Made by a program: the position numbers and the translations under genes. This document shows, one piece after another, positions 11,926-23,263 of a DNA stretch of 64,000 bases (positions are counted from its first letter, which is position 1; every line of letters begins with the position of its first letter). The DNA comes from Filosporella fistucella (lineage: Eukaryota > Ascomycota > Leotiomycetes > Helotiales). Under the pieces are notes generated by a model. The model had not been told where the DNA came from, did not search any database, and saw only the letters and a program-made list of their open reading frames with translations. The DNA lies in assembly GCA_030077755.1 (NCBI GenBank), contig JAQJZZ010000018.1, positions 558,001 to 622,000 of the forward strand. The letters run 5' to 3'.

Positions 11926-12749
11926 ATGTTCTCCAAGATCTTCCTCATTGCTCTTGCAGCCTCCACCGTTTCCGCCCACGGAAAGATCGCAGTCATGGTA
12001 TGTCATTTCACATCTCTCCACTATTCGTTCATTCTCATTTCCATCCAACACACTTCTCATCTCACATCCAACTAACTATCAATCAGACTGGTGATGCTGG
12101 TGGAAACACCACAGGCCTCGGTATCCAGGGAGGTGTTGTCCCAGGCCCAGGAAAGAACGCCGTCACTGAGGTCGATACAACCGTCTTCAAGTCCACCAAC
12201 CCCATGACTGATGGTCTCGGAAAGACCAAGGCTGGTGCCAACACAATGGCTGATATGACTCAAGTCATGGCTCTGTCCGGCAACACCCTCGCTCAAGTCT
12301 CCCCATCTGGAGGATCTATCAGCGGAACAATGCACATTGTTACCACTGATGGAGCTGGTCCATACACTGCCGTTCTTGACACCACCGGCACAGGTGCTTT
12401 CTCTCAAGGTACCAAGCTCGCCGTCACCCAACAAGTTCCAGGTACCCGAGGCAACATCGCCGCACCAAAGCAACGCAGCTTGATCGCTCGCTCCCTCGTC
12501 AACCTCGGTATCATGAAGCGTGCCTCCAACGTCAACGAGGACTACCCATTCGCTGCTACTGTCCCAGCCAACACCAAGTGCACCGGTACCGCAGGCGGAC
12601 AACAAGGTGTCTGCCTCGTCAAGATTGTCAACCCAAGCAACGCCGGCCCCTTCGGTGGAGTCATGGCTTTCCAGATGGCTGCTGATGGCACTGCCACCCC
12701 AGTCGCTGCCCGCGACAACAAGCCAGTCGGAGCTAAGTTCCGTGCTTAG
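11926..12749 (+). CDS. Egh16-like secreted protein (gEgh16/MAS appressorial family), 244 aa
   Basis: Two exons, 11926-11997 and 12087-12749, with an 89-base intron (GTATGT..TCAG). Residues 1-17 form a signal peptide (MFSKIFLIALAASTVSA), and the mature protein starts HGKIAV. The Gly/Thr-rich body has the family blocks TGDAGGNTTGLGIQGGVVPG, DGLGKTKAGANT, GTMHIVTTDGAGPYTAV, NEDYPFAATVPANTKCTG and NPSNAGPFGGVMAFQM. The family was found as transcripts abundant during appressorium or early infection stages in plant pathogens and also occurs in saprotrophs and insect pathogens. Its biochemical role is unknown. The paired cysteines fit a secreted fold. The gene appears intact. Confidence 0.9.
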
Positions 12750-13428
12750 ATTCTTCATCGCTCAATCGGTATAGCGCCAGGATCTTGTACTAAGAAAAGA
12801 GTATGTGGAGTGTAAAGGCTGATAGAGGCAGTGGGGTTTCTTCTTAAGGATGTGACTCTTTAATAGAGACTTGTATTTTAGGAATGACATTCATTTGTGT
12901 TGCAATATGATTATTAGGGGTTGGGGTGTAGGTTAGATAAGTCAGCTTTTTTCTTTGATCTACTTATTTCCATTGTGAGGTGATATCTGTTCATTTGCTT
13001 GATTTAGTGATCACTTCAAAGGTTTTCAATAATTTGTCAATTGCGCAAAATATTCTTCAATCCATCTGGCCTCTTCACGTGATGCTACTAATTGGGAAGC
13101 ATTGTATTTCTTCTCACTTCTCGCTTTTCAATATCCCATTCAGATGCCTATGTTCTATGTCTCTAGGATATTGTATAGTACTTCATGGTAACGAACAATT
13201 GTTATGAGGAGGCCAAAGAACGTTGCCACCACGATTGAGCTTAATTGTGTGAGGGGGCACTGTGAACAAGACTCCCTTTCATTCGAAATGCTACAGAACA
13301 CCTCTGAGATGGGTAAATACTCATTGAGATTTTGCCAATAACCAACGCCACGGAAGCAGAGTTATCAGAAGGATTCACAGCTCAACCATCTATCCCTCCT
13401 CGTTTCCATTCCTTCTGCAAAAAGCCCT
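12750..13428. other. Intergenic, convergent 3' ends
   Basis: About 680 bases between convergent genes, with 3' untranslated sequence on both sides. No motif or ORF of note. Confidence 0.5.
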
Positions 13429-15493
13429 TCAAGAACCAGCCCTCCTATCCTCCTTAATCAAATCCGCCCCCTTTTCCGCTACAGCATAAGTACTACTCAT
13501 AATATTTCCACTTACATGATTCGGAAATACACTCGCATCCACGACTCTCAATCCCTTCACTCCCTTCACCCTCAACCTCTCATCCACTACCTCGCCCATA
13601 CTCGCCGTCCCAATCAGATGATACTGCGTACTAACATGTTCCTTCAGCACTTTGATCCTATCTACCTCACTCTCCAGATCTTGTTTAGGACTAGGCTGTA
13701 CCCTCTCTCCCAGTCCTCCTTCTTTCATGATTGGGCTCTTGGTTACTGTATCCAGCCATTTCAAACCTGCCGCTAGGATCTTCGCATCAGCTGGATTTCG
13801 AAGGTATCCTGGGTCAATGGTTGGTGGTTTTCTTGGGTCAGAAGAAGAGATGTGTACACTTCCTCTACTAAGAGGATGTTCCAGACATATCAGTGGCGCA
13901 ACTCTATTTTTGCCTTTGGGCGGCGGACCCAGGAATTTAGTTTGATCCCCACCGGCCGTCATATCCATATTCGCGGGTATCAAAAAAGTTTGTAAATTCG
14001 CAAACGTAGGATCAGAGAGCTGATCTACGATTAATTGCTCCTGTTTCTTCTCGAAAGCCGTTTTCGCGAGACTATTTTTTCGGATCTCTTGAATCGTCGA
14101 GTCCAGTTCTGAAGAAGACACAAGAGATGCGTAGGATACGAAGCCCATACACATGCCTGGCGAGGCAAAAGGGCCAATTTTTTGCTTCTCGTATATATTT
14201 TGTTGTGCGAGACCGTACTCTTCGCCGTGTAGGGCGTCGAGTGAGAGGACCGAGGGGGCACAGTCGAATACCATTCCCGAGAGGACGTGGTCTTGGAAAT
14301 TCGCCCCAACTGAGGGCGAGTTGACTAAGACGGGAATGTTGAGAGGAGAAAGGATGGAGGGATCTCCTATACCGGAGAGTTCGAGAAGTTGGGGTGTTTG
14401 GATTACTCCGGCGGAGAGGATGATTTCTGTTTTGGCTTGGACGCTGTGCGTTGTGTTGGAGGAGATGAACTCAACGCCAGTTGCTTTCTGATGTTAGCTG
14501 CAGTCTAAGGAATATAGGTGGAAAGCCTGGTTATACCTTTCGGTATGACAGGAGTATCGGTATCAAGAATAATCTTCGACACCAATGCTTTGGTCAAAAC
14601 CTTCAAATTTGGTCGTCCCAAGTTGGGCTTCAGGTACCCAGTCGCGGCATAACTTCTCGTCCCTGCATTGCCTGTTCTATCTACAGCTCCTAGACTGGAG
14701 TAAAAACCGTAGTGGTCGCCACTCCATGCATCCACCAGTGTGTTCTTGCTCTTGGAAGTCTCGTAGCAGGCTTTGATGAAAGATTCTTCCATCGGCATAC
14801 GGAAATCGTTGAAGGATGTATGGATAGGACCTAATTTCCATCAGCCACTAATCATCTGGCTATAAGGGGGACGGGCATACCATCCGTTCCGTGATATTCA
14901 GCTGACGCATGTGGCATCAGCTGTGGATTTCCTCCTTTCACCTCATCGGATGGCACATCCAATGTCTGATGTTTCCTGAAATATGGAACTAGATCATCCC
15001 ATCCCCATCCTCTATTTCCCATTGCTCTCCAGCCATCATAATCTTTTTTCGATCCGCGTACATACATCAAGTAATTGATTCCGCTAGAGCCACCGAGGAG
15101 TTTGCCGCGAGGCATCGAATAAACTTTGTTTCCTGCTGTTGGCTGAGTGATGTGAGATTGAATATCTTGAGAGCGGGGGGGAAGTGTATAGCATACTTGA
15201 GAAGTGCTCTCCATCATCCAGTCATACTCTGGACGACCTGGTAGAGTGGGAAACAGGGATGGGGTCAACACATTTTTGTCATCCATTCTGTCCTCGCCTG
15301 CTTCCAAAACTCCAACTGTGACATTTGGATCTTCCGTCAAACGAGCTGCTACGCAGAGTCCTGCTGTTCCGCCTCCAATGATAACATAGTCATAGGATTG
15401 CGAAACGAATTCGTCTACGGTGCAAAGAGCCGATTTTTTGGTGCCATTGGATCCATTGCCATTTGTGTTATCGTTAGTTGCTGTTGGTGACAT
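13429..15493 (-). CDS. GMC oxidoreductase (AA3-type, choline dehydrogenase-like), 635 aa
   Basis: Four exons: 15493-15197, 15142-14881, 14830-14537 and 14483-13429, with introns of 54, 50 and 53 bases. The first intron is a multiple of three and has no stop, so unspliced it would read through. The enzyme is an FAD-dependent alcohol or aldehyde oxidase/dehydrogenase. The FAD-binding motif GGGTAG is at about residues 40-45 and the GMC signature GKLLGGSSGINYLMYVRG at about 110-127. The second GMC motif, SAGVIQTPQLLELSGIG, precedes the substrate domain. The C-terminal catalytic block has HLIGTASMG and DASVFPNHVSGN, supplying the active-site His pair. There is no signal peptide, so the protein is probably intracellular or peroxisomal. 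The substrate cannot be inferred. Confidence 0.9.
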
Positions 15494-16243
15494 TGTTTCT
15501 TACGTCGATAAATTAGAGATGAAAATAAAGATTGGGAAAAGACCGTTGATGAAAATAGAGACGCTCTGAACTCTTAAGCAGATGACTGACTGACTATATA
15601 GCCTTCTTCTGCTCAAACGAAAGTTTCCTACTTCCCCTCACTCCATGCACCCGGGAGCAAGGCACTTAGCTTGCATTGCTACTCACTTGAGCACCGCGTA
15701 CATAGTTTGCGGGGGATCATCACACTCATGAGTAGTTTGCATACGGATAGTCCCTAACTTTTGATGGCTTCATGCGGGGTTACTGGAAACGGGGCGGGAA
15801 TAGGGGGAAGACTTGAGGTGAGTGTGGGGTTATGCACGTGATATGAAAGTCTGCAAGTGATGACGGGACAGTTCAGAAGAGACCGCGCCTAAAAGTAGAG
15901 ATAGGTATGTCTTCGTTGTAAATAAGCCTCCCCAAAACCAGGCCATAAGGATCGCCCATGTTTAAGTATGTGTGGCGTAGTGGTCTCGTTGACAAGACGA
16001 ATAAGTCAACAATAAAATAAAATCACCCGACTTCAAAAATCCTCACCGGAGGGTTTTCTACGGTCTCCCTGTTCGACTGGGAGACTAAAGTTTTGCCATT
16101 TTCCAAAGTCTTATTTTTTTTTTGGCTTAAATTTTTTCACCTTCGAGTTTTTGTTATAGTTTGCGTCTAATCCTGCGCCATCTAATCTCTACTCCTCTGC
16201 TTTGCACCGTCTATCATGCAATTAAAGACACACTAGATGCCGT
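15494..16243. other. Intergenic with a hairpin and pol III-like box A
   Basis: About 750 bases upstream of the GMC gene. It holds a perfect match to a tRNA box A (TGGCGTAGTGG, 15973-15983), a perfect 7-bp hairpin at 16063-16085 (GTCTCCC / GGGAGAC with a TGTTCGACT loop), and a run of ten T at 16114-16123. No complete tRNA fold is possible here. Confidence 0.45.
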
Positions 16244-17420
16244 TCATTTTTGAAAGGCCATGACGGCATACCTGAAACTGCCGTTCGCAAAACCTCTTCT
16301 CATAGCTCTAAACGCCTGTAAGAAAGCTAGTCCATCTCTACCTTGAGAAATTGCGAAGGCCCATAGAGCAGGATTCTGAACAAGTGTCCAAGAGATATCC
16401 CTTTTGGAGTGTTACTTAAGATCTTCATATTATCGAGAGTTTGGAGAAGATTTTCGTAGATATTTGGATTGGTAGTACATACCATGTCTTAGAAACCTGC
16501 TTGCTTATATCAAATGGCTCTGCGAAAGTCTTCAATCCGGCTCCATTCGCAAGGCGGACATAATCGGATTGGGTACAAAGCGGCGGGAGTAACATGCCAT
16601 CTAAATTAGTCTCGTCAGCTTCCTCTCATATTTCTATCGCCTCTCCTACACTTGCTGTCAGAATAACATACCTTCAATAGGCCCAATATCCTCCTTCAAC
16701 CTTTTTTCATCACACGCTTCATCCTTAAACCAATCCGCAATCACCAGCTTTCCCCCGTCTTTAAGCAACTTTGCCGCATTCCTAAAAAACAACTCTTTAT
16801 CTGGTAAATGGCTCATAGCCTCCGATATCCACACACAATCAAACCTCTCATTCCCAAACCATTCGCCCATCTTCTCCGCATCCAATTCTACAAACTTTAC
16901 ACTTCCACCTTCTTCGCCCAACTTGGCTGTCGCGTCAAAGCTGGGAAGAGCACCTGCTTCTAAAGTCAATCGACGCGCGATCTCAACTTGTTTTCCCGAG
17001 ATCGTGATCCCGGTCACGGTGCACCCGTGGCTTTTGGCTAGATAGCGACTTGTGCCTCCGATGCCACAACCGACGTCTAAGACGGAGCTTCCTTTAGGGA
17101 GGGCAGAGCGTTGAAGGAGAAGATGAATGAGTTGCAATTGAGCGAGTTCTTTGGTGTCGGTTGGGAGAAGGAAATAGCCATGATGAATGTGTTCGCCCCT
17201 GTTTCTTGGGATTAATGATGGTCGTATTGAGGAGGGGGGAAAGTTACCAGAGAGAATAGTAGTAGTCTGATGCTAATTCATAGTGATGTCTGATGCGCTC
17301 TTTAAGAGCATTGAAAGAGATGAATGGTTCAGGCTCGGGAATGGGATGTGTGTCTCCTAGATCGTGTTTCTCATCTACTTCAACAGTTTCGGGAGCGGGG
17401 TTTGGCTTGGCTGCATCCAT
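16244..17420 (-). CDS. SAM-dependent methyltransferase, class I (tocopherol/sterol MT-like), 324 aa
   Basis: Four exons: 17420-17248, 17198-16672, 16600-16483 and 16400-16244, with introns of 49, 71 and 82 bases and consistent phases. The SAM-binding motif I, LDVGCGIGGTSRYLAKSHG, lies near residue 98. Further motifs are the acidic VELDAEKMGEWF, the motif ERFDCVWISEAMSHLPDKE, and LLKDGGKLVIADWF. The N-terminal HYELASDYYYSLWGEHIHHGY resembles the substrate-side helix of sterol C-24, gamma-tocopherol and related small-molecule methyltransferases. There is no signal peptide. It has no biosynthetic cluster around it, so the substrate is unknown. The C-terminal exon (QNPALWAFAISQGRDGLAFL) was assigned by frame and is less certain than the core. 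Confidence 0.85.
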
Positions 17421-17866
17421 CTTTGACTTTGTGTTCTTACTTGTAGGATTTCTTAATCACTAAAAAATGTAGCGATACGAAAGTTGAATATGGAGATAAC
17501 AGATTTGGTATCTGAGTTCGAGAGATGTTGTTGAGAAACACGAACACACAAACGTCTGTGCGATGTTGCATGCACTCATGCATTGAGGTTGTCACCGCTG
17601 AAAGCGGTTAGGAGGCGGGATGTACAGGGTACACAGCCGGGGAGAGATAAGAGAATGGAGGGGGTCTTCAAACTGAAAATGTATCAAAAGCTTCATACTT
17701 ACCTGATTTGGAAGGGGATTTGCGTTTGCCGAGGAGTATAATAATGCTCAATCGTCGAGTGGAATGATGTCAACAGAATTCGCACGTGATGAGAATACCC
17801 CTCCATCACTTCCCCGCCTTACTGTCTGTCATTGCAATTGCTCTGTGTAGAGAAAAGACAACACTT
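17421..17866. other. Intergenic
   Basis: 446 bases upstream of the methyltransferase and downstream of the C2H2 gene. No ORF or motif of note. Confidence 0.5.
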
Positions 17867-18799
17867 TTATTCATAGATAATGCCATGTCTACTCTTCAAG
17901 TGCCTCTTCAGATTCCCTTCTCTGCAAAAGCATCTCCTTTCTAAAATCTCTTCCTCTTCTCCATCCTCGCCACTCTCCCTGTTCCGTTCTTTCCTCGAAT
18001 TCTACCTTTCGCATACATTAACACCTTCACTATCCTCGTTACCGATGCTCTTCTCTCCCAAATATTCCTCACGTCCCCCGTTATCCTCAACTTTTCCATA
18101 AAATTTACATCCTTTGACCCCACAATAGAATCTTGTTCTTCTAAAATGGACGTCGTTTACATGCCTTCTTAAATGTGTTTTTGTGCCGAATCGCCTCTCG
18201 CAAGACAAACACTGTTCTGGTTTATCGTGGTAGCGTTTATGACGACTGTGATGGGTTACTACTGCTTTTGAATATGATTAAGAACAGAGAAGTGATTGAA
18301 ATTGGTGGAGCAAGACGAACGAGTATTTAGCTTGAGAGGTGAAGAATTTTCTGCAATTTGGCGATTGGCATATGATTTCTTCTTTCCCATTGCTGGCATT
18401 CATCGCCTTGTTTTCACTCTCGGCATCTATCTCGACCGAAATCTTCATTTGCGATCGGAGTGCCACCGATGTAGCTGTATTCGGCAGGGAAAGTGTAGCC
18501 GGAATATTCGTATCATGCTGCGTCTCGTCTCCTGTTTCTTTATTCTCTTCCTTCATCCCATCGACTCTGAATTTCAGCATTCGCTCGAAAGATGACGGTC
18601 TCCATAAAGATTTCGGGTCTCCGTGGTCATCACGTATATGCAGAGGGATATATTCTCGTTCTGTGTAAACAAGGCGTGGTGTATAGGAATGTTTTGAACT
18701 GGAAGCTAGTCGGGCTGGAATTGAGGTGCAGAGTTGGGATGAAATGGAGGATGCCAGTGGGAAAGGGCGGGGATGAGATGATACAACAGTATAATACAT
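17867..18799 (-). CDS. C2H2 zinc finger protein (268 aa, three exons)
   Basis: Three exons rebuild an intact protein: 18799-18321, 18245-18017 and 17965-17867. The introns are 18320-18246 (75 bases, donor GTTCGT) and 18016-17966 (51 bases, donor GTATGC). Unspliced, the fingers appear broken over several frames. The N-terminal 140 residues have no recognised domain. Finger 1 spans the first junction (CQSPNCRKFFTSQAKYS joined to RHKRYH). Finger 2 is CLSCERRFGTKTHLRRHVND VH. Finger 3 begins CGVKGCKFYG, has a long acidic insert that spans the second junction, and ends FCREGNLKRHLKSRH. This arrangement is common in fungal C2H2 regulators, so a nuclear DNA-binding role is likely. The second intron is inferred from the need to reach the last His pair. 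Confidence 0.65.
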
Positions 18800-19489
18800 A
18801 GATTCGGGAGTCCTACACCCATCGTCAACACTTTGAATTGGACGTTTGTAACGTTTGATATGATAGAGAAATAGCTAGTGCTTTAATACGAGTATAGTTG
18901 GGGCTGGGAGACTTTTATATAGGTATGGAGAATTCGTTTCTGTTCCTTGACGATCAAAAGATTTGGATTTTTAATTCATGTCGTGGATCAGTTTTCGAAT
19001 ACATTGTGTTTTTGAGTGAGGCCTCATATCACATCTCACCCCTCTTTACGCCAGACACAAGCCACATCTGCAAAGAAGTTTGTTTCTGCAAACTCGAGCC
19101 TGAAACATGGCTTCAGCTGGTGGCTTGGTGCATACCGAATCCCCGCAAACACGAACCGGGAAGGTTGCTGACGCGATGCGGATTGCTGCATAATTTCATC
19201 CTTTCCATGATGTATTTCCCCCCATCTAAATCAGAATATCAACAAGGGGCGTGCCGAGTACTATGCCGCGAGAAACCGAATCGAAACTTTCATTTCCCAC
19301 TCGGAGCAGAGATTTGCGAAACGACGTTTTCGGATGAAAAATTGGAAGAAAAAGAGGTAGGTTTATAGATCAGATGAATGTGGAAAATGAAGAGAACAGG
19401 CTCAGACTTGAAAGAGTATTTCCCATCTATTCACACATCTATCTATAAATATATACAACGAATTTTCATCTATCCTGCAAACCATTCCC
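18800..19489. other. Intergenic
   Basis: About 690 bases. One plus-strand frame of 156 codons (18898-19368) has no recognisable motif or start context and is not called. Confidence 0.45.
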
Positions 19490-21974
19490 TTACTCGCAAT
19501 CATACTCATCTCCAGCACCAGGAAGAACGGTAGCGCTTGTAGCAGAACCAGCAGCAGTACTCGTAGAGTTGCCAAAAGGCGCTACAACAGCAGTACTATT
19601 CCCTTTTCCTGACCCAACAACAGTAGTAGAGTTCGACGCTCCCAAAGCAATAATCTTAGCTGCCGCATGCTCCGCAACAACCATGACCATAGCCTGAGTA
19701 TTACCAGTGGGCAAATCAGGATGGATACTAGCGTCTACCACAAACAGATTATCTGTACCGAAAACTTTGGTATCGGTATCGACGACTGCGGTACCGTCAT
19801 TAGAAGTGCCCATCATAGTAGTTCCAACGAAATGAGAGCCTTGCGCGTAGTCGTCGGCTGCGACGATGGAAGCGCCGGTCTTGGAACTGTCGGCTGGAAT
19901 GAGGGAACTGGAGTTGCGTGCTGAGTTGAGGAGGGTATCAATCATGGTTGTTACGGCGGAGCGATCGGCATCTGTGTTCATCCAGGGGTTGGTTGTGAAT
20001 ACTGTTTTGCCTTCGCTATTGATACCAAGGACGCCGGTTGATGTCAAACCGTGGGTTAGGTACAACTTGATGCGGACGTTACCAACAGCTGTAGAAGAGC
20101 AGGTTCCTTGGAAGAATTGCGTGCCGGTGGTAGTATTGATAGAAGTCCAGAAGTTGAACCGTTGACCAGATTGAACGAGGGGACCTGAACCTTGAGCGAA
20201 GAGGTCGATGTTTGTAGCAGATGGGGAGGTAAAGTCTTTGGCTACCATGGTGCTGTTTACCAAAGATGTGTTGAAGGTTAGAGTGAAGATTGGATGGTCC
20301 CTCAGATTTTGGCCGACTGGGAGATTGATCCAGTCTGCTTCATCTGGGAGAGTGACGCCAGTGCAGCCATTTTGGACTGTAGTAATTTGATCTGTAGGAC
20401 CGATTCCTGAGTTATATAGAATTCGGGGGGTGGACATGGAACCTGATGCAAGGACGGCATTGCCTCCTGCTTTCAAGTTGATAATTTGACGAGAACCGTC
20501 TGCGGCTTCAGTTTCGATACCTGTCACGGTTGAGCCAGAGCGTATGGCACGAACGACCTTTGTGTTGAGGGAAAGTTCAAAGTTGGTAAGAGCTTTGGCG
20601 AGAGGGAGGTAGGACTTTACTGGTCCTGCACGAAGCCCATCCTGGATATCCCATGGAGGGTAACTGTAGATGGCAGTCTTGGCATTTGGATTCTCAATTG
20701 CGTCGACCTGGGAGAAGCCTAGGCCACCGAAGAAGGTCTTCAAAGCAGAGAAAGCCTGTATGTGTTAGATATTAGGGGAAAGGAAGGTAGGAGAGTGACT
20801 TACGTCTTGATCGTATCGCTGTCCGTCCTTAGATGGACGAGTGGTACCGGGATTACGCTCGTAGAGCTTTGCAGCAGAAGAAGCCACATCAGACCACTTC
20901 CATCCAGTTGGCCATTTGTCATCAAAATCTCTCTCCTGCGGTCGGACAAAAACGAGGGCATTAACCATTGTTCCACCACCAAGAATGCAGCCGGCCATGT
21001 TGGCAGTATCAGTGCAGTACTCAGTTGTGTCGGCCGCAGTGGTTAGGTAGTATGCCATAGATGGAACATCATATTGAGTGACAGTGTCGTTCCAGCTAAC
21101 TGTGCTTCGCCCTCCAGATGCGTATGTTGATTCGGCACCGCGCTCAATCAACAGGACTGATTTACCAGTCTCAGCAAGGCGTTGAGCAACAATGATACCA
21201 GCTGGACCGGCACCAGCAACAATGTAATCATAAGTGGAGTCGGAGACAGTGGCAGTGGTGTTTGTAGAGGAAGACGTGCAGGTGCTGTTGCTTCCGGTAG
21301 TGGTATTGGATGCAGCTGAAGCCATAGCCGCCCAGGTGGAGTAGCTGGTAGATTCAGCGCTGGGTAAGGCGAGACCAAATTCTCCAAAGCCTCCTTCATG
21401 GTAAACGAAAGAAGCAGCAGAAGCAGATGATGGGTTGGTGACAGCCTTTTGGGAGAATGCCCATCCAATGACAGTGTTGGTAGCACTGCCGGAGAATGAG
21501 ATAGAAGAGCCAGTGATACATCCTGCACACAAAAAGGTGTAGGACATGTGGGTTGAGTTGACAAAGGTACCATTGGCGATAGGTGCCAGTGAGATGCTGG
21601 CATTGGTATAGACATCAGGTGAAGTGTAACCACTTTGCAATGTTAGTCGATGCTAAAGAAGTACATATTTCAATTTACCTAGTCTCTCGGAGAGATGCAA
21701 CAACAGATCCAGAATCCGGCCATGCTACGACGAGCAAGCTACCGACCATAGATCCGGTAAGAGAAACACCTCCGTATCCTGAGCCATTGGTAGGAACAAT
21801 CATCTGACCGATAAAGTCGGAGCCAATGGTCGATGGAACGGCCATACCGAACCGGAACCCGGTAGTGTCTTCATAGCCTTGGAATGTGATACCGGTATTC
21901 GAATCGGTGAAGGATGTTGATGTTTGAGCATAAGCTCCTGCGGCAAGCGCAAGGAGTGAAAGAGAAGTTCTCAT
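19490..21974 (-). CDS. Cellobiose dehydrogenase-like haemoflavoenzyme, no CBM (796 aa)
   Basis: Three exons: 21974-21679, 21632-20804 and 20755-19490, with introns of 46 and 48 bases. The signal peptide is MRTSLSLLALAAGAYA. Residues about 17-220 are the CDH cytochrome b domain: the Met of GGVSLTGSMVGSLLVVAWP and the His of FVYHEGGFGEFGLAL sit where the haem axial ligands are expected. A Ser/Thr/Asn linker leads to the GMC flavodomain, which starts YDYIVAGAGPAGIIVAQRLA. Active-site residues follow in SHFVGTTMMG and in DASIHPDLPTGNTQAM. The enzyme oxidises cellobiose or related sugars and passes electrons to lytic polysaccharide monooxygenases outside the cell. It ends in a Ser/Thr/Gly-rich tail with no cellulose-binding module, so it belongs with the CBM-less ascomycete forms. 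The upstream ATG at 22076 was rejected because it precedes the signal peptide. Confidence 0.92.
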
Positions 21975-23263
21975 GGTGACTGTATACCTGCTAAATTTGA
22001 AGGAGTATGAAGTTGGGAAAGATACAGGGTAAATTGGTAACTGAAGATGAACGTGTGAAAAGAATGTTAAAAGCAAGGTCTGGCCGAGCTATGCCGTCGA
22101 GGCAAAAAAAGAAGAATGAAGGTGGCAAAGAATGGAAATCTTGCGATAGAGAGGCATGATGTGAAGAGGGGTATGTTAACTTTATGTACCACGAAGCATG
22201 ATAAAGACATGTACAACCTGCATCCCTGGGAAATGCTCACCTCTCCCACCGGAGCGGATCATGACGAATTATTTCATCAATACGTTGCTGACGCTTGTCT
22301 TGTCATCCAATCCGAGAGAATGTATTTCGTTTCGATTTTTGGGTGGCGATGACCACTCAGTCCTGTGTAATTTGTTTCGTTTATAGACAGCCATGCAGAG
22401 TGGAGAACTTTGGGGACGCGAAAAAGTGGGTGATAATATATCCGGCAAAGCGTATTGCTTCCTGACTCGTTCTCTGCCACCACTTGATGTTTTCGAGTGA
22501 GAGAAAGCTGGGGACTGTGGCTGGGCACGATCCACAATGTTCATCCCAAAGAGTCTGGAATAAATCAAATTTGGCTACGCAAGGCATGGAGAGACTGTGA
22601 GAGGCACTGCCTTGAGATTTCAACCCCCTTTTCGATGGCGTGGTGGAGTTGTTTGGTTTCAATTTAGATGGGATGAAAAGCTTAAAGTCGAATTTTCGGA
22701 CAACTTGTTTCAGAGTTGAACTTGACTGACGGAAGACCGATGAATACCCGCCTAGGGCCGACAGGAGCCGACTAGAGGTGCAATGGCGAGTCTTGTGATA
22801 TTCATCTTGGTGCAAGCATTTCTGTGCTATATATTGTAAATCTATATTTCACTAATCATGGTGAAAGGGTTCACTCAGATTCGCTATGCTAATCAGTTCT
22901 ACAATTTCTTCGTAAGTAGCAATTAGAATAGTCACGTGCGTCGGTGTATTACTCCACATCCACGGTACCTAGAGCGATTCACGTCCTCGCAATTTTGTAC
23001 TTGTCTTGAACATCATTACTAGCATCATTTGTTTCTCTTTTCAATTGTGCCACTTCTCTACGAATACATCGACAGCTCTAGAGCCAACTAAAGTACCTTA
23101 CCAACATGGCTCCGACCTACACAAAAATACGTAGTCGCTTGCATGTTGAACCCTGGAAGTTCGAGCTGGCGTTGGGGACCGCATAGAACGGTGAAGCAAC
23201 AACTCACCACATGTTCCATGCTATTGTCATCAGCCTTGACACTTACACGACTTACCTCGCGCA
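21975..23263. other. Intergenic, divergent promoter region
   Basis: About 1.3 kb between the divergent dehydrogenase and NACHT-ankyrin genes. Open frames at 22116-22352 and 22381-22815 have no motif and overlap on both strands. Confidence 0.45.

Noticed and set aside
12072..12758. A 228-codon open frame antisense to the Egh16-like gene
   Set aside because: It is a mirror of a strongly biased coding frame, rich in Gly/Ser with no motif; the sense strand has a signal peptide and clear family blocks.
15973..16085. Intron-containing tRNA gene
   Set aside because: Box A is perfect, but the T-arm cannot form five pairs with a 7-base loop and the acceptor arms do not pair.
18898..19368. 156-codon plus-strand frame
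   Set aside because: No motif, atypical composition, and it overlaps presumed regulatory sequence; no support beyond length.
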